This document shows positions 39,174 through 48,387 of a DNA stretch of 64,000 bases, piece by piece. The position numbers and the translations under genes were made by a program. Under the pieces are notes generated by a model, which saw nothing but the letters and a program-made list of their open reading frames with translations, had not been told where the DNA came from and did no database searches. The DNA lies in the NCBI RefSeq assembly GCF_002237755.1, contig NZ_MWSJ01000013.1:59240-123239 (forward strand), given 5' to 3'. The DNA comes from Lysinibacillus sp. KCTC 33748. GTDB taxonomy: Bacteria; Bacillota; Bacilli; Bacillales_A; Planococcaceae. Each line of letters starts with the position of its first letter. The first letter of the stretch is position 1.

Positions 39174-39313
39174 TTGCTGTCGCTTCGCTTTCGCACAGAC
39201 AAAAACATGTTGCTGTCGCTTCGCTTTCGCACAGACAAAACATGTTGCTGTCGCTTCGCTTTCGCACAGACAAAAACATGTTGCTGTCGCTTCGCTTTCG
39301 CACAAAAAACATC
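39174..39313 (+). repeat. 36-bp tandem repeat, 3.9 copies
   Basis: Copies start at 39174, 39210, 39245 and 39281 (36, 35, 36 and 33 bp). The consensus begins TTGCTGTCGCTTCGCTTTCG and continues CACAGACAAAAACATG. The unit itself is a piece of the dispersed repeat (compare 58998-59050), multiplied here. No gene uses it. Confidence 0.92.
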
Positions 39314-39325
39314 TGCAGGCCTAAG

Positions 39326-39369
39326 CACAAAGCCGACTCCGGACGCTATTATGCCAAAGCATAATTGAT
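39326..39369 (+). repeat. Dispersed 44-bp repeat with palindromic end, copy D
   Basis: Reads CACAAAGCCGACTCCGGACG, then CTATTATGCCAAAGCATAATTGAT; the best-preserved first half of the family. Confidence 0.8.
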
Positions 39370-39380
39370 TTTCTATAAAG

Positions 39381-39427
39381 AAGAGAATCTGCACGCTTCA
39401 ATTGAAGGCTAGCAGATTCTCTTTTTT
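39381..39427. terminator. Bidirectional terminator
   Basis: AAGAGAATCTGC and GCAGATTCTCTTTTTT form a 12-bp stem around a self-complementary CTTCAATTGAAG loop. It ends the ABC transporter operon on the minus strand. Confidence 0.85.
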
Positions 39428-40181
39428 AAATATAGTAATTATAATCCTCAGGAATAACACGTTTTAAGAATTTCTTCGTGCGCTCCTCTTTCGGATTAAC
39501 AAATATATCATGAGGGCTTCCTTCTTCTACAACGACACCACCGTCCATAAAAATTACTCGGTTGGCTACGTCTTTTGCAAAGCCCATTTCATGTGTGACA
39601 ACAAGCATCGTCGTCCCTTCCGCTGCAATGTTTTTCATAACCTGAAGGACTTCTCCTACTAGCTCTGGGTCAAGTGCAGAAGTCGGTTCATCAAATAAAA
39701 TAATATCAGGGTTCAACGCTACGGCCCGGGCAATACCAACTCGTTGTTGCTGGCCTCCAGACAATTGACTTGGATAGGCATCATATTTTTCTGATAAACC
39801 TACTTTATCAAGCGCTTTTCTACCAATATCAATGGCTTCGGCCTTGGGAATTTTACGTCCTATAATAAGCCCTTCTGTCACATTTTCTAGCGCTGTTTTA
39901 TTCGTAAAAAGATTATAGTTTTGGAATACAAAGGCTACACGTTGTCGAATAGAATGTACATCCTTCTTCTTCATATTTTGAAAATCTACTTGGATATCGC
40001 CAAATGTCGCATGTCCTTGGTCGGCTGTCTCTAAAAAGTTAATGCAACGTAATAATGTTGTTTTTCCCGAGCCGCTGGGACCTAAAATAACGACAACATC
40101 TCCTTTATCAATGGCTAAATCGACACCTTTTAAAATTTCATTGCTACCAAATGATTTATGGATATTTTTAATTTCTAACAT
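39426..40181 (-). CDS. Amino acid (probably cystine) ABC transporter ATPase
   Basis: The protein (251 aa) is a polar amino acid transporter ATPase with Walker [10 protein letters not shown] (near residue 34), [14 protein letters not shown] and Walker [14 protein letters not shown]. It follows two permease genes on the same strand. The nearest known system is TcyLMN (cystine) of B. subtilis; the assignment rests on gene order and the neighbouring flavoprotein. Confidence 0.9.
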   Translation of the reverse strand: MLEIKNIHKSFGSNEILKGVDLAIDKGDVVVILGPSGSGKTTLLRCINFLETADQGHATFGDIQVDFQNMKKKDVHSIRQRVAFVFQNYNLFTNKTALENVTEGLIIGRKIPKAEAIDIGRKALDKVGLSEKYDAYPSQLSGGQQQRVGIARAVALNPDIILFDEPTSALDPELVGEVLQVMKNIAAEGTTMLVVTHEMGFAKDVANRVIFMDGGVVVEEGSPHDIFVNPKEERTKKFLKRVIPEDYNYYI

Positions 40182-40194
40182 ACTCGTTCACCCC

Positions 40195-40896
40195 TTAGGC
40201 TTTTGCCACTTTGAATTTACTTAAATGTTTTTCATATCGTTTAAAAATGTATTCGACCGTACTACATAAAATTAAGTACACAATGAAAATATCAATATAT
40301 GCTTCCACGTAATTGTAGCCAACATTGGCAGCTACTTTAGCTTTTAATGTAATTTCAGGTAAGGACATTGCATAGCCTAAAGACGTCGCTTTAATGAGAT
40401 TGACTGTGGCTGTACAAATATTCGGCATCGCTACTACTAAAGCCTGCGGAATAATAATACGGCGATAAGCTTGAAATGTTGTTAAGCCTACTGCTTGAGC
40501 TGCCTCTAGCTGACCTTTATCAATCGTACTTAAAGCAGAACGAAATACTTCTATTAAAATTGCCGTCGTACTAAATGCGAAGACAATAAATGCATACCAG
40601 ATCGGATTGACTTTATAAATATCATAGGCAATATTATATTTTTCAAAAATAATTTTAAGTAGTAATGGAATACTACTATAAATAATAAAGATTTGAATGA
40701 TTATCGGTGTACCTCGGACAAAGGAGACATATATCTTTGCTAAATGATGGATCACTGGGATTTTATTGATCCGTGTTAGTGCTAGTAGGAAGCCTAGTGG
40801 TAAAGCAACGAGCATAGCAACAATTGTCACAAGGAGTGCGATAGGTACACCTGATAATGCAACAAAAAATGTTTCAACTAAAAATTGATAATTCAC
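40195..40896 (-). CDS. Amino acid ABC transporter permease
   Basis: The protein (233 aa) has five hydrophobic helices and the conserved coupling segment EVFRSALSTIDKGQLEAAQAVGLT with the following FQAYRRIIIPQALVVAMPN. It resembles TcyM/TcyL. It pairs with the permease at 40909, with 12 bases between. Confidence 0.9.
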   Translation of the reverse strand: MNYQFLVETFFVALSGVPIALLVTIVAMLVALPLGFLLALTRINKIPVIHHLAKIYVSFVRGTPIIIQIFIIYSSIPLLLKIIFEKYNIAYDIYKVNPIWYAFIVFAFSTTAILIEVFRSALSTIDKGQLEAAQAVGLTTFQAYRRIIIPQALVVAMPNICTATVNLIKATSLGYAMSLPEITLKAKVAANVGYNYVEAYIDIFIVYLILCSTVEYIFKRYEKHLSKFKVAKA

Positions 40897-40908
40897 AGTT
40901 ACGCCTCC

Positions 40909-41616
40909 TTACGTTGTTTCTAATGTCTTTTTCCCCTTACCAAAAAACTTTTCTAGCATAGAGAAGAATTTTTCGATAATAATCGACAACACCCAATAAA
41001 CAATGGCTAAAGCGATATATATTTCTAATGCATGTGCATTAATATTACTTGCGATAATTAAATTTGCCTTACCGACAATATCAATTAAGCCGATTGTATA
41101 AGCGAGCGCTCCTTCTTGTAATAACGCAATCATTCCATTCCCAAAGTTCGGTAAAGCGATAACGAGTGCCTGCGGGAAAATAATACGGCGATAAGCTTGG
41201 AATGGCGTTAATCCCACACTAACAGCCGCTTCAAATTGCCCTTTATCAATCGCTAAATAAGCAGAACGAATAACCTCTGACATAATCGCTGCAAACTGTA
41301 AAGTGAACGTTACGACTACGAAAATGGCTGTTTCAATTGAATGGAGATTTATGCCGAAGTTTTCCGCTAACGCTGGAACACCATAATAGACCAGGAATAA
41401 TAAGACGATAGATGGTGTACAACGCATAATCGTTGTATATAAGTTTGCTAATTTTCGCAGCAATTTTATTGAACTTAACTTGGCAGCCGCTAATAGTAAG
41501 CCAAATATTGTGCCTAGTACAATGGAAGATCCTGCGACTAGGAAGGTCACTTTTAAAAACGGCAATAATACAGGAATTGAGTTCCAAATGTATGATGCAT
41601 CAAAATACTTCTCCAT
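40909..41616 (-). CDS. Amino acid ABC transporter permease
   Basis: The protein (235 aa) is the second permease, with the same coupling segment (EVIRSAYLAIDKGQFEAAVSVGLT, then FQAYRRIIFPQALVIALPN). It differs enough from the first to form a heteromer with it, as TcyL and TcyM do. It is 104 bases downstream of the binding-protein gene, with a hairpin in between. Confidence 0.9.
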   Translation of the reverse strand: MEKYFDASYIWNSIPVLLPFLKVTFLVAGSSIVLGTIFGLLLAAAKLSSIKLLRKLANLYTTIMRCTPSIVLLFLVYYGVPALAENFGINLHSIETAIFVVVTFTLQFAAIMSEVIRSAYLAIDKGQFEAAVSVGLTPFQAYRRIIFPQALVIALPNFGNGMIALLQEGALAYTIGLIDIVGKANLIIASNINAHALEIYIALAIVYWVLSIIIEKFFSMLEKFFGKGKKTLETT

Positions 41617-41660
41617 TTCCTCACCAACTTCTATATTTCTAAGATTCTATTTCTATGAAT

Positions 41661-41696
41661 AAAGACTGCTGAGTATACTGACTCAACAGCCTTTTA
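41661..41696 (-). terminator. Hairpin between binding protein and permease genes
   Basis: On the minus strand GGCTGTTGAGT pairs with ACTCAGCAGTC (two G-U pairs), then TTTATT. It may cause partial termination so that binding protein exceeds permease, as in the liv operon. Confidence 0.6.
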
Positions 41697-41720
41697 TTTG
41701 GTAGTAGCCGCTACCGCCTA

Positions 41721-42590
41721 TTAGCGCTTCACGGTTTCTAACACTTCAAATAAATCTCGACCGTAAAACTTAGTGCTTAATTCATTTGTTTTCTTTTGCT
41801 CTTTAATTTTTGCTATAGCTTTATCGTAAGCATCTGCAAATTCTTGTTCCTTTTTATTGAATAACGGCCATGTTTTAATAACGGAAAATTCGTTGTAAAC
41901 TACGTCATCCTTTAATTTATGATAGGGGCCATCTTCTGCTAAAACTTGTTGTTTAAATGGACCTTCAATCATGACACCGCCATCGACACGTTTTTCATTT
42001 ACCCATTGCACAACATCGACAGTGAACGCATCTCCAGCCTGTAATTTTACTTTATTGTCTGGATTGGCTTTATTATATTCATCAATAATTGTATATTGAG
42101 CATTATTCGCAGCAATTGGTGCTAATGAATAATCTTTTTTTGCAAAGTCGGCTAATGTTTTTACACCTTCATCCTCTTTACGTAATACTAGACCCGCACT
42201 ACTTAAGCCTAAAAATTCTTTAGGGAAAATAAACTTTTCCGTACGCTCTTGCGTAAAGAAGGCATTTTTTATTCCAACTTGATATTTCCCTTGCTCAACA
42301 CCAATTAATAAATCATCACTAGTCGTGCCTACAAATTCAAACTTATAGTCAGGTAACTGTTCATCCACTAGCTTCATGACTTCCACATCGTAGCCAGTCG
42401 GATTCCCGTTATCATCTAGATAACTAATTGGCTTAGACGCCTGGTCAAATGCAACCTTCACTGTACGTACTTTCCCGCCATCCTCTGAATCTTTATCTGA
42501 AGCTTCACCTGAATTACAGCCTGCTAAAATAGCCAGTGAAGCCAACCCGATTGCGGCCAATTGGAAAATCTTTTTCTTTTGTTTAAACAT
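41721..42590 (-). CDS. Amino acid (probably cystine) binding lipoprotein
   Basis: The product (289 aa) has a signal peptide with lipobox LAGC (residues 21-24) and a type II binding-protein fold with NPTGYDVEVMKLVDEQL and VGTTSDDLLIGVEQGKYQVGIKNAFFT. It is the substrate receptor of the importer; the ligand is inferred from the neighbours. It is 13 bases after the flavoprotein gene. Confidence 0.9.
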   Translation of the reverse strand: MFKQKKKIFQLAAIGLASLAILAGCNSGEASDKDSEDGGKVRTVKVAFDQASKPISYLDDNGNPTGYDVEVMKLVDEQLPDYKFEFVGTTSDDLLIGVEQGKYQVGIKNAFFTQERTEKFIFPKEFLGLSSAGLVLRKEDEGVKTLADFAKKDYSLAPIAANNAQYTIIDEYNKANPDNKVKLQAGDAFTVDVVQWVNEKRVDGGVMIEGPFKQQVLAEDGPYHKLKDDVVYNEFSVIKTWPLFNKKEQEFADAYDKAIAKIKEQKKTNELSTKFYGRDLFEVLETVKR

Positions 42591-42603
42591 ATGTCATTTC
42601 CCC

Positions 42604-43791
42604 TTATTCTCCATTGTTTTGTAATTGATGTTCAGTCGATTTTTGCTGTTCAATTGCTGTACTCGCTAATTTTATAATTGTCATATCATCCATCGGTGGA
42701 TTATGAAGTCCCGCACGAACATTTCGATAATAACGCTGTAATGGATTCGTTAATTGTAGGCTTTTGGCTCCTACTACACGCATTGCCTTATCGACGATTT
42801 CAATCGCCAAATTTGTCACCGTATGCTTAGCAACTGCCATTTCATTTGCCAAAAGCTCACGTCTAGCTGGGTCATCATAAGCGTCGGCAACCCCATACAG
42901 TACAAAGCGCGCTTGATATAGCTTCAATTCAATATCACCTAGAAGTTGCTGCACATTTGGTAATGTACTAATAGGAGCATTTAAACTATTAGGTTGATAA
43001 TGATTTGCAAAATGCAGTGCATAATCGCGTGCTGCCTGCGCAATCCCTAAGTATGTTGCTGGTATATGTAGAATCCAACCATTTATTTTTCCACCACTTG
43101 GGTGACTCGGTAACTCTACTAAATGATTCGTAGGAACGACTACATCTTTTAACACTAGGTCATGACTGCTTGTGCCTCGCATTGCAGACATTTCCCAGTT
43201 TTCTTCAATTGAAAGCCCTTGTGCATCTTTATGGATAAGGAAGTAACCAATTTGATTTTTCTCCTCAATCCACGCTGATGTTAAGAAATAATCTAGTACC
43301 GGGGAGGCTGTCGTAAAGATTTTACGCCCATTTATGAGCCAACCTGCCTCTTTTGAAACAGCATTCGTTCCTGGTCGCCCTCCACGTGTTGGACTACCTG
43401 TTGCCGCTTCACTCGCAGCCCTATTTATAATTGCACCGTTCTTTATTTCCTGAGCAAACGAACTTAGTAAATCGTCTGTCCATAGCTTTTTCTCATATAG
43501 TTCACCTACAACACCTAATGTCCATCCTAGCGAGAGTGAAGCATTCTCGTCGTAGCTCGCTAACGTTTCTTGAACGAGTACCATATCGTAGACCGATAAT
43601 CCTTCACCGCCATATTCTCTCGGTAAAGTTAGCTTTGGATAACCAATTTGCAGAAGTAGTTTATGTGCTTCGAATGGAAAACGAGATTGTTCATCTACTT
43701 CTTTAGCTTCAGCCTTTATTGACTCAGAAATAGATGCTAGCTGATCGAGCCAATACTGTTGTTGCTTCGTTTTAACAAATAAATTTTTCAA
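42604..43791 (-). CDS. Acyl-CoA dehydrogenase-like flavoprotein (SfnB/DszC group)
   Basis: The product (395 aa) has the acyl-CoA dehydrogenase fold: N-terminal helical part with LTLPREYGGEGLSVYD, a middle barrel (GRKIFTTASPVLDYF) and a C-terminal helical domain (RVVGAKSLQLTNPLQRYYRNVRAG). Family members near cystine-type transporters are flavin-dependent monooxygenases of sulfur compounds rather than true dehydrogenases. The start is a TTG with AAGGAG 6 bases before. It begins the transporter operon. Confidence 0.88.
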   Translation of the reverse strand: MKNLFVKTKQQQYWLDQLASISESIKAEAKEVDEQSRFPFEAHKLLLQIGYPKLTLPREYGGEGLSVYDMVLVQETLASYDENASLSLGWTLGVVGELYEKKLWTDDLLSSFAQEIKNGAIINRAASEAATGSPTRGGRPGTNAVSKEAGWLINGRKIFTTASPVLDYFLTSAWIEEKNQIGYFLIHKDAQGLSIEENWEMSAMRGTSSHDLVLKDVVVPTNHLVELPSHPSGGKINGWILHIPATYLGIAQAARDYALHFANHYQPNSLNAPISTLPNVQQLLGDIELKLYQARFVLYGVADAYDDPARRELLANEMAVAKHTVTNLAIEIVDKAMRVVGAKSLQLTNPLQRYYRNVRAGLHNPPMDDMTIIKLASTAIEQQKSTEHQLQNNGE

Positions 43792-44060
43792 GAAAATCTC
43801 CTTCTTCCCAAAATATATAAAACATATATACTTACTAAGAATTAATGTTGTAAAAAATCTCCAACTACATTTTGTAGCAAGAGAATGCGTGGTACTGAAT
43901 TTTCTGATTCGTTGACATTTATGATACTTTTCACATTTAAATATGTCAATGGGTTAATTATAAGTTTTTTTATAAGTTTTATAGTCATTACTAACACATC
44001 TTCTTTTTTCACCAAGCCATATTTACAGCATATGCTAACACTATAGAAAGAGGTGCATGT

Positions 44061-44807
44061 ATGACTAATAATATGAATCCGGCCTTAAATAATATGCCTA
44101 TTTCGCCTATGACCCCTCAGGTTATTCAGACGAAATTTGGAGATATTAATGGAGATGGCTTACTTGAAACTGTTCTTTTGATGGGGAATAAAACACCAGA
44201 TAGCCCTTTGTGGAAAAACCTAACGCTTGCGATATTTTACGGACAGACGCACCAATTCGAAAAAATAATGCTGAAACAAAGCGTCGGGTACAACCCAACT
44301 ATATTTTTAGGTGACTTTACCGGGAATCATCTAGATGATATTTTAGTTATTTCCGACACGGGGGGTAGTGGCGGTATTATCAACGGCGAAATGTTTGCCT
44401 CAATAAACGGGAAAATACGCTCAATTTTTGATGCAGAAACGTTTAGTAATACGCTTAAATACACTGTTAATTATCAAAATCAATATAAAGTGGCCGTGCG
44501 TAGCATGAATCCAAAAAAACAATATATCATCGATTTACAATACAAAGATCCAGATTATTTAGCAGATATTTATAATCAAGACGGTACACTAAAGCAACCA
44601 ATTCAAGGATGGGTTGATCCAATCAGCGGATTGTATCCGGTCGACTATGAACGAGATGGCATATATGAGATTTTAGCGTATCAGGCTATAGCAGGCAGAT
44701 TTCATGCCGATGGATTAGGTTATGTAGAAAATATTTTGAAATGGGATGGCAATGAATTTAGCGTTGACCGTCAAACTGTAGCCATTTTTGGCGAAGATTT
44801 AAAATAA
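44061..44807 (+). CDS. FG-GAP/VCBS-like repeat protein, unknown role
   Basis: A 248-aa protein with no signal peptide and a Ca-binding-type loop DINGDGLLE near residues 29-37, and further aspartate-rich repeats at about 94-101 (GDFTGNHLDD) and 200-207 (DYERDGIYE). The pattern suggests a seven-bladed-type FG-GAP domain in short form. It may be a spore or cell-surface protein; I cannot say. It has its own SD and terminator. Confidence 0.75.
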   Translation: MTNNMNPALNNMPISPMTPQVIQTKFGDINGDGLLETVLLMGNKTPDSPLWKNLTLAIFYGQTHQFEKIMLKQSVGYNPTIFLGDFTGNHLDDILVISDTGGSGGIINGEMFASINGKIRSIFDAETFSNTLKYTVNYQNQYKVAVRSMNPKKQYIIDLQYKDPDYLADIYNQDGTLKQPIQGWVDPISGLYPVDYERDGIYEILAYQAIAGRFHADGLGYVENILKWDGNEFSVDRQTVAIFGEDLK

Positions 44808-44827
44808 GTTACTATGTCCTAATATAA

Positions 44828-44886
44828 GGAAAAAGCAAGAATTTGCCCGATTTCCGCAATCGAAATTGGACAGATTCTTGCCTTTT
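44828..44886. terminator. Bidirectional terminator
   Basis: AAAAGCAAGAAT pairs with ATTCTTGCCTTTT, with an inner TTTC/GAAA stem, between convergent genes. Confidence 0.75.
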
Positions 44887-44902
44887 CTAGGTAGGACAAA
44901 CC

Positions 44903-45277
44903 TTATTTTTCTACTAATGCAAAATAATTATTTTCGTGATCAGCAAAATTAAAAACTCTACCCATTGGCATCATTACTAAATCCCCAACTTTAACGCCTT
45001 TTGCTTGAAAATCTTGATATAGACCTTCTATATGGTCGGCATAAAACATTATAGATGGTGTCCCTAAATTTAAGTCAGGCTGCATTTTTGCAATGATTTC
45101 TTTATTGTGTAAAACAAAGGTAGTTTGAGCTTCTTTAGTAGGAGCAATTTCAATCCAGCGTACTCCGCCCTCTTCCTGATCAGCAACTACAACAAATCCA
45201 ACTTTTTCTGTCCAAAACTTCACGGCAGTATCTTGATCATTTACATACAACATTACTTGTCCAATTTGTCGAATCAT
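44903..45277 (-). CDS. VOC family protein
   Basis: The product (124 aa) has the vicinal-oxygen-chelate fold with one beta-alpha-beta-beta-beta module pair: QIGQVMLYVNDQDTAVKFW at the N-terminus and DHENNYFALVEK at the end. Glyoxalase or extradiol-dioxygenase-like activity is possible, but the substrate is unknown. ATG at 45277 has AGGAGG upstream. Confidence 0.85.
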   Translation of the reverse strand: MIRQIGQVMLYVNDQDTAVKFWTEKVGFVVVADQEEGGVRWIEIAPTKEAQTTFVLHNKEIIAKMQPDLNLGTPSIMFYADHIEGLYQDFQAKGVKVGDLVMMPMGRVFNFADHENNYFALVEK

Positions 45278-45456
45278 GAAACAATTCCCTCCTCTTTTGA
45301 GCATTAGTATACATCAAAAAGTAGCTTTATATGTCATTTAGCGGTTTCCGTTTTTAGGAGAATTTTAAAGTATCCATTGATGATATTTACTATATAGTAA
45401 ACAGTTATTATAAAATACTTAACTTTTATTTTATTTTTGGTAAAATGAGCCTAGCT

Positions 45457-45541
45457 GTCTATTGTTTACATAGAAAGTAAATGTATAGACTTTATCACCA
45501 TCCACTAAGGCATTATTACTTACTCAATATTCGGTGATAAA
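45457..45541 (+). promoter_or_regulatory. Inverted repeats in the leader of a chemoreceptor gene
   Basis: GTCTAT-TG-TTTAC (45457-45469) faces GTAAA-TG-TATAGAC (45477-45490). A second pair, TTTATCACC (45491-45499) and GGTGATAAA (45533-45541), follows. They may be operator sites or a folded leader; no known riboswitch pattern was recognised. Confidence 0.4.
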
Positions 45542-45579
45542 AAAGTACAAAATACTAGATCATAGTGAGGATAATTCAA

Positions 45580-47529
45580 GTGAAACAACTAAGTTTAAGG
45601 AAAAAGCTCATTTTTTCGTTTTTAGCAATGCTTCTCATTCCAACACTGTTAATTGGAATTGTGTCTTACCAAAGTGCCGGAAGGCAAATTTCAAAAGAAC
45701 AGCAAGCAAGTGCAACCGAAAGTGTGCGCATGCTTAATACGAATATTACTAACACGATTGAGCCAAAAGTGAAAGACGTTCAATATTTTTCAAACAAGCT
45801 CCATCAATCTTATTTACAAGAAGGTAAAACTACAGAACTTAAATCTCTTTTCCACGAATACATGAACATGCATCCCGAGGCGGAGCTAATTTATATCGGA
45901 ACCTCTGATGGCAGACTACTGGATGAACCTGCTCAAAAATACCCTAGTGGGTTTGACCCTCGTAAAAGATCTTGGTATAAGCAAGCTGTAGATAGCAAGG
46001 GCCAAGTATCTATTACTGCTCCATACGTTACACAGACTACAGGTGATATCGTTCTTACGATTACTCAGGCTTTACCAGACGGCTCAGGGGTAATAGGGCT
46101 AGATGTAAATATATCTAGATTAAGTACCATCACGAATGATATACGCATTGGAAAAACTGGCTTTGCTTCACTTTTAGATAGTAATAAAATTTATATTGCC
46201 CAACCAAATAAAGAAAGTGGTGCTGAAGCAACAGAAAGCTATATTACTAAAATCTATGAACAAGATAGTGGTACTGTTATAGAAAAAGATCGACAACTTC
46301 AATTTGTTACAAATAAGCTAACAGGCTGGAAAGTCGTTGGTACCATGTTTACAGCTGAGGCTGCAAACGCTGCTGCTTCAACATTTAATATCAATTTAAT
46401 AATTATCGCCATTTCTATTACTGTTGGCATTATTTTTATGCTATTCATGATCAAATCAGTCGTTAATCCGATCAATCGACTTAAACAAAGCGCTATAAAA
46501 ATTAGCGAGGGCGATTTAACAGAGTTTATTGACAATCATTCGAAAGATGAGATTGGACAGCTTGGAGAAGCTTTTATCGCCATGAAGGTTAACTTAAAAA
46601 AACTTATTCGTAACGTTGATCAAAGCTCTCAACATGTTCAAACTTCGGCGCATGGCCTATCTGCGAATGCCGAACAAAATATCGCTGCTTCTGAGCAAGT
46701 TACTGAAGCTATGCAGCAGGTTGCTGTCAGTACAGAAAAACAAACAACTAGCATTGACCAAAATGCGGTTTCTATTGAGGAAATCGCAAAAGGAGTCGTC
46801 GAGATCGCTGATAGCTCAATGCAGGTTTCCGATTTATCGAGCCGTGCTATACAATTGGCCGATGAAGGCGGACAAGCAGTAGAACAAACTGTTAATCAAA
46901 TGGTCTCGATTCATGAATCTGTGACACAATCGGATACGATGATTAAATCTCTCTATGATCGAACAAAAGAAATTGGTTCTATTTTAGAAATTATTAGCGC
47001 TATTTCAGAGCAAACAAATCTGCTTGCCCTTAATGCTGCTATTGAAGCAGCGCGAGCTGGAGAACACGGGAAAGGCTTTGCAGTAGTCGCCGATGAAGTG
47101 CGGAAGTTAGCAGAGCAATCTCATCAATCGGCAGAGCAGATTTCTGCACTAATTACTGGCATTCAGCAAGATACGGCTAAGTCTGTTCAAACAATGATGA
47201 AGACTTCAGCCGATGTCCAGGATGGTTTACAGCTAACAGAAGATACAAGTAAAAAGTTTGCAAGTATCATTAAGCGTCTCCACGAAATTGCTCCGAAAAT
47301 GGAGGATATATCTGCATCTGCTCAGGAGATGTCAGCAGTAGTTGAAGAAGTTTCTGCAACAGCTATAGAGCTAACAGATCATGCTAAAATAAATGCTGCA
47401 GCGTCAGAGGAAGTTGCCGCTTCTACTGAACAAACATTGTCTTCGATGCAGGAAATGGCTGTAGCCTCAAAAGCACTTCTCGATATGGCTGATGAATTAC
47501 AAAGTTATGTGAATCGTTTTAAATACTAA
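45580..47529 (+). CDS. Methyl-accepting chemotaxis protein (dCache sensor)
   Basis: The product (649 aa) has two membrane helices (about 9-30 and 270-292), a Cache-type extracellular sensor in between ([28 protein letters not shown]), a HAMP domain and a methyl-accepting signalling domain with the invariant tip [19 protein letters not shown]. It senses an external small molecule and signals through CheW/CheA. The start is GTG at 45580 with GAGG upstream; it is alone, as is common for such receptors. Confidence 0.92.
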   Translation: MKQLSLRKKLIFSFLAMLLIPTLLIGIVSYQSAGRQISKEQQASATESVRMLNTNITNTIEPKVKDVQYFSNKLHQSYLQEGKTTELKSLFHEYMNMHPEAELIYIGTSDGRLLDEPAQKYPSGFDPRKRSWYKQAVDSKGQVSITAPYVTQTTGDIVLTITQALPDGSGVIGLDVNISRLSTITNDIRIGKTGFASLLDSNKIYIAQPNKESGAEATESYITKIYEQDSGTVIEKDRQLQFVTNKLTGWKVVGTMFTAEAANAAASTFNINLIIIAISITVGIIFMLFMIKSVVNPINRLKQSAIKISEGDLTEFIDNHSKDEIGQLGEAFIAMKVNLKKLIRNVDQSSQHVQTSAHGLSANAEQNIAASEQVTEAMQQVAVSTEKQTTSIDQNAVSIEEIAKGVVEIADSSMQVSDLSSRAIQLADEGGQAVEQTVNQMVSIHESVTQSDTMIKSLYDRTKEIGSILEIISAISEQTNLLALNAAIEAARAGEHGKGFAVVADEVRKLAEQSHQSAEQISALITGIQQDTAKSVQTMMKTSADVQDGLQLTEDTSKKFASIIKRLHEIAPKMEDISASAQEMSAVVEEVSATAIELTDHAKINAAASEEVAASTEQTLSSMQEMAVASKALLDMADELQSYVNRFKY

Positions 47530-47532
47530 AAA

Positions 47533-47582
47533 GAAAAGCACGATGTTAATGGTGAACTTTCCAAAAACATCGTGCTTTTTAA
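47533..47582. terminator. Bidirectional terminator
   Basis: AAAAGCACGATGTT (47534-47547) and AACATCGTGCTTTT (47566-47579) form a perfect 14-bp stem between convergent genes. Confidence 0.9.
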
Positions 47583-47590
47583 TAGTAATT

Positions 47591-48010
47591 TTATCTATTA
47601 TCCTCATGACTAAATTGCCATTCAACACCAAATTTATCAGTAAGGGAGCCATAACATTTACTCCAAAACGTTTCTTGTAGCTCCATCGTAACTTTGCCAC
47701 CTTCTTTAAGGCCATCAAAAGCTTTTCGCATCTGGGCCTCATCGCCTGAGACAACGGCTAATGTTACATTGTTTCCAATCGTGAATGGGTGTCCTGGAAA
47801 TGTATCTGAGAACATTACAGTGCTACCAAAAATCGAAAGTCGCGTATGCATGACAAGATCTTTTGCTTCCTCTGGTAATGGATAACTTGGATTCTGTGGT
47901 GAATCTCCAAACGTCATAATTTCAGGCTTGTTTGTATTAAAAACTGTCTCATAAAAAGTTACAGCCTCTCGACAATTCCCATTAAAATTTAAGTAAACCT
48001 CTACTGCCAT
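47591..48010 (-). CDS. PhnB-like VOC family protein
   Basis: The product (139 aa) is of the PhnB/3-demethylubiquinone-like VOC type: VYLNFNGNCREAVTFYETVF at the N-terminus and GSLTDKFGVEWQFSHED near the end. The function of these small proteins is generally unknown. ATG at 48010 follows GGGAG. The 48011-48296 stretch upstream has no gene. Confidence 0.88.
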   Translation of the reverse strand: MAVEVYLNFNGNCREAVTFYETVFNTNKPEIMTFGDSPQNPSYPLPEEAKDLVMHTRLSIFGSTVMFSDTFPGHPFTIGNNVTLAVVSGDEAQMRKAFDGLKEGGKVTMELQETFWSKCYGSLTDKFGVEWQFSHEDNR

Positions 48011-48296
48011 TTCCAACACTCCCTTTGTCATTTTCGAAACAATTTTATTTTACACGGTTAATAACTAATAGTTCAAATCTTAGACGAAGCAGTCAAAAAA
48101 TTACTTTCCTTCTTTTGACAAACGATAATAACAGCTTACTTCCCTACAAAAGCTCAGGATTTCCTCTAACTACTTTTAACCTGTGAATAAAATAAATTTA
48201 CACCGCCTCCTCACTCTAACAAAAAGAGATGTAACTATATATTTCGCTTAATTCCTGTTCTTTCCTGCTATTTTTTTATTAATTTAGATAAAAGCT

Positions 48297-48325
48297 TTGA
48301 CATTTACTCGAAAATAATGTAAATT
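48297..48325 (+). promoter_or_regulatory. Promoter of guaC
   Basis: TTGACA at 48297-48302 and TAAATT at 48320-48325 are 17 bases apart. Confidence 0.6.
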
Positions 48326-48329
48326 ACCA

Positions 48330-48373
48330 AATGACGAACAATTTAAATCAAAACTTAAAAAATATTCGTATTT
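48330..48373 (+). promoter_or_regulatory. Pair of PurR boxes upstream of guaC
   Basis: AATGACGAACAAT (48330-48342) and, inverted, AATATTCGTATTT (48361-48373) each match the PurR box AWWWCCGAACWWT at 11 of 13 positions. The 18-base spacing is close to the usual 16-17. They lie after the -10 box. Confidence 0.65.
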
Positions 48374-48387
48374 TAGGAGTGTTTACA

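Larger units (their letters stand above)
39007..39369 (+). repeat. Composite dispersed repeat with internal tandem array
   Basis: The left part (GACACCACGTCCTATGGCAT, then CGAAATGACCGACATC) is homologous to the module in 57310-57350 and 63755-63785. It is followed by a GTT run (about 39158-39176), the 36-bp tandem array (39174-39313) and the 44-bp palindromic repeat (39326-39369). Confidence 0.7.

Noticed and set aside
39054..39394. Several overlapping open frames on both strands in the 36-bp array
   Set aside because: All are products of the tandem repeat; repetitive Ser/Arg/Cys peptides with no SD.
43792..44060. Possible riboswitch or T-box in the leader of the flavoprotein gene
   Set aside because: I found neither the S-box nor the T-box core; only a weak hairpin (CTACAAAATGTAG).
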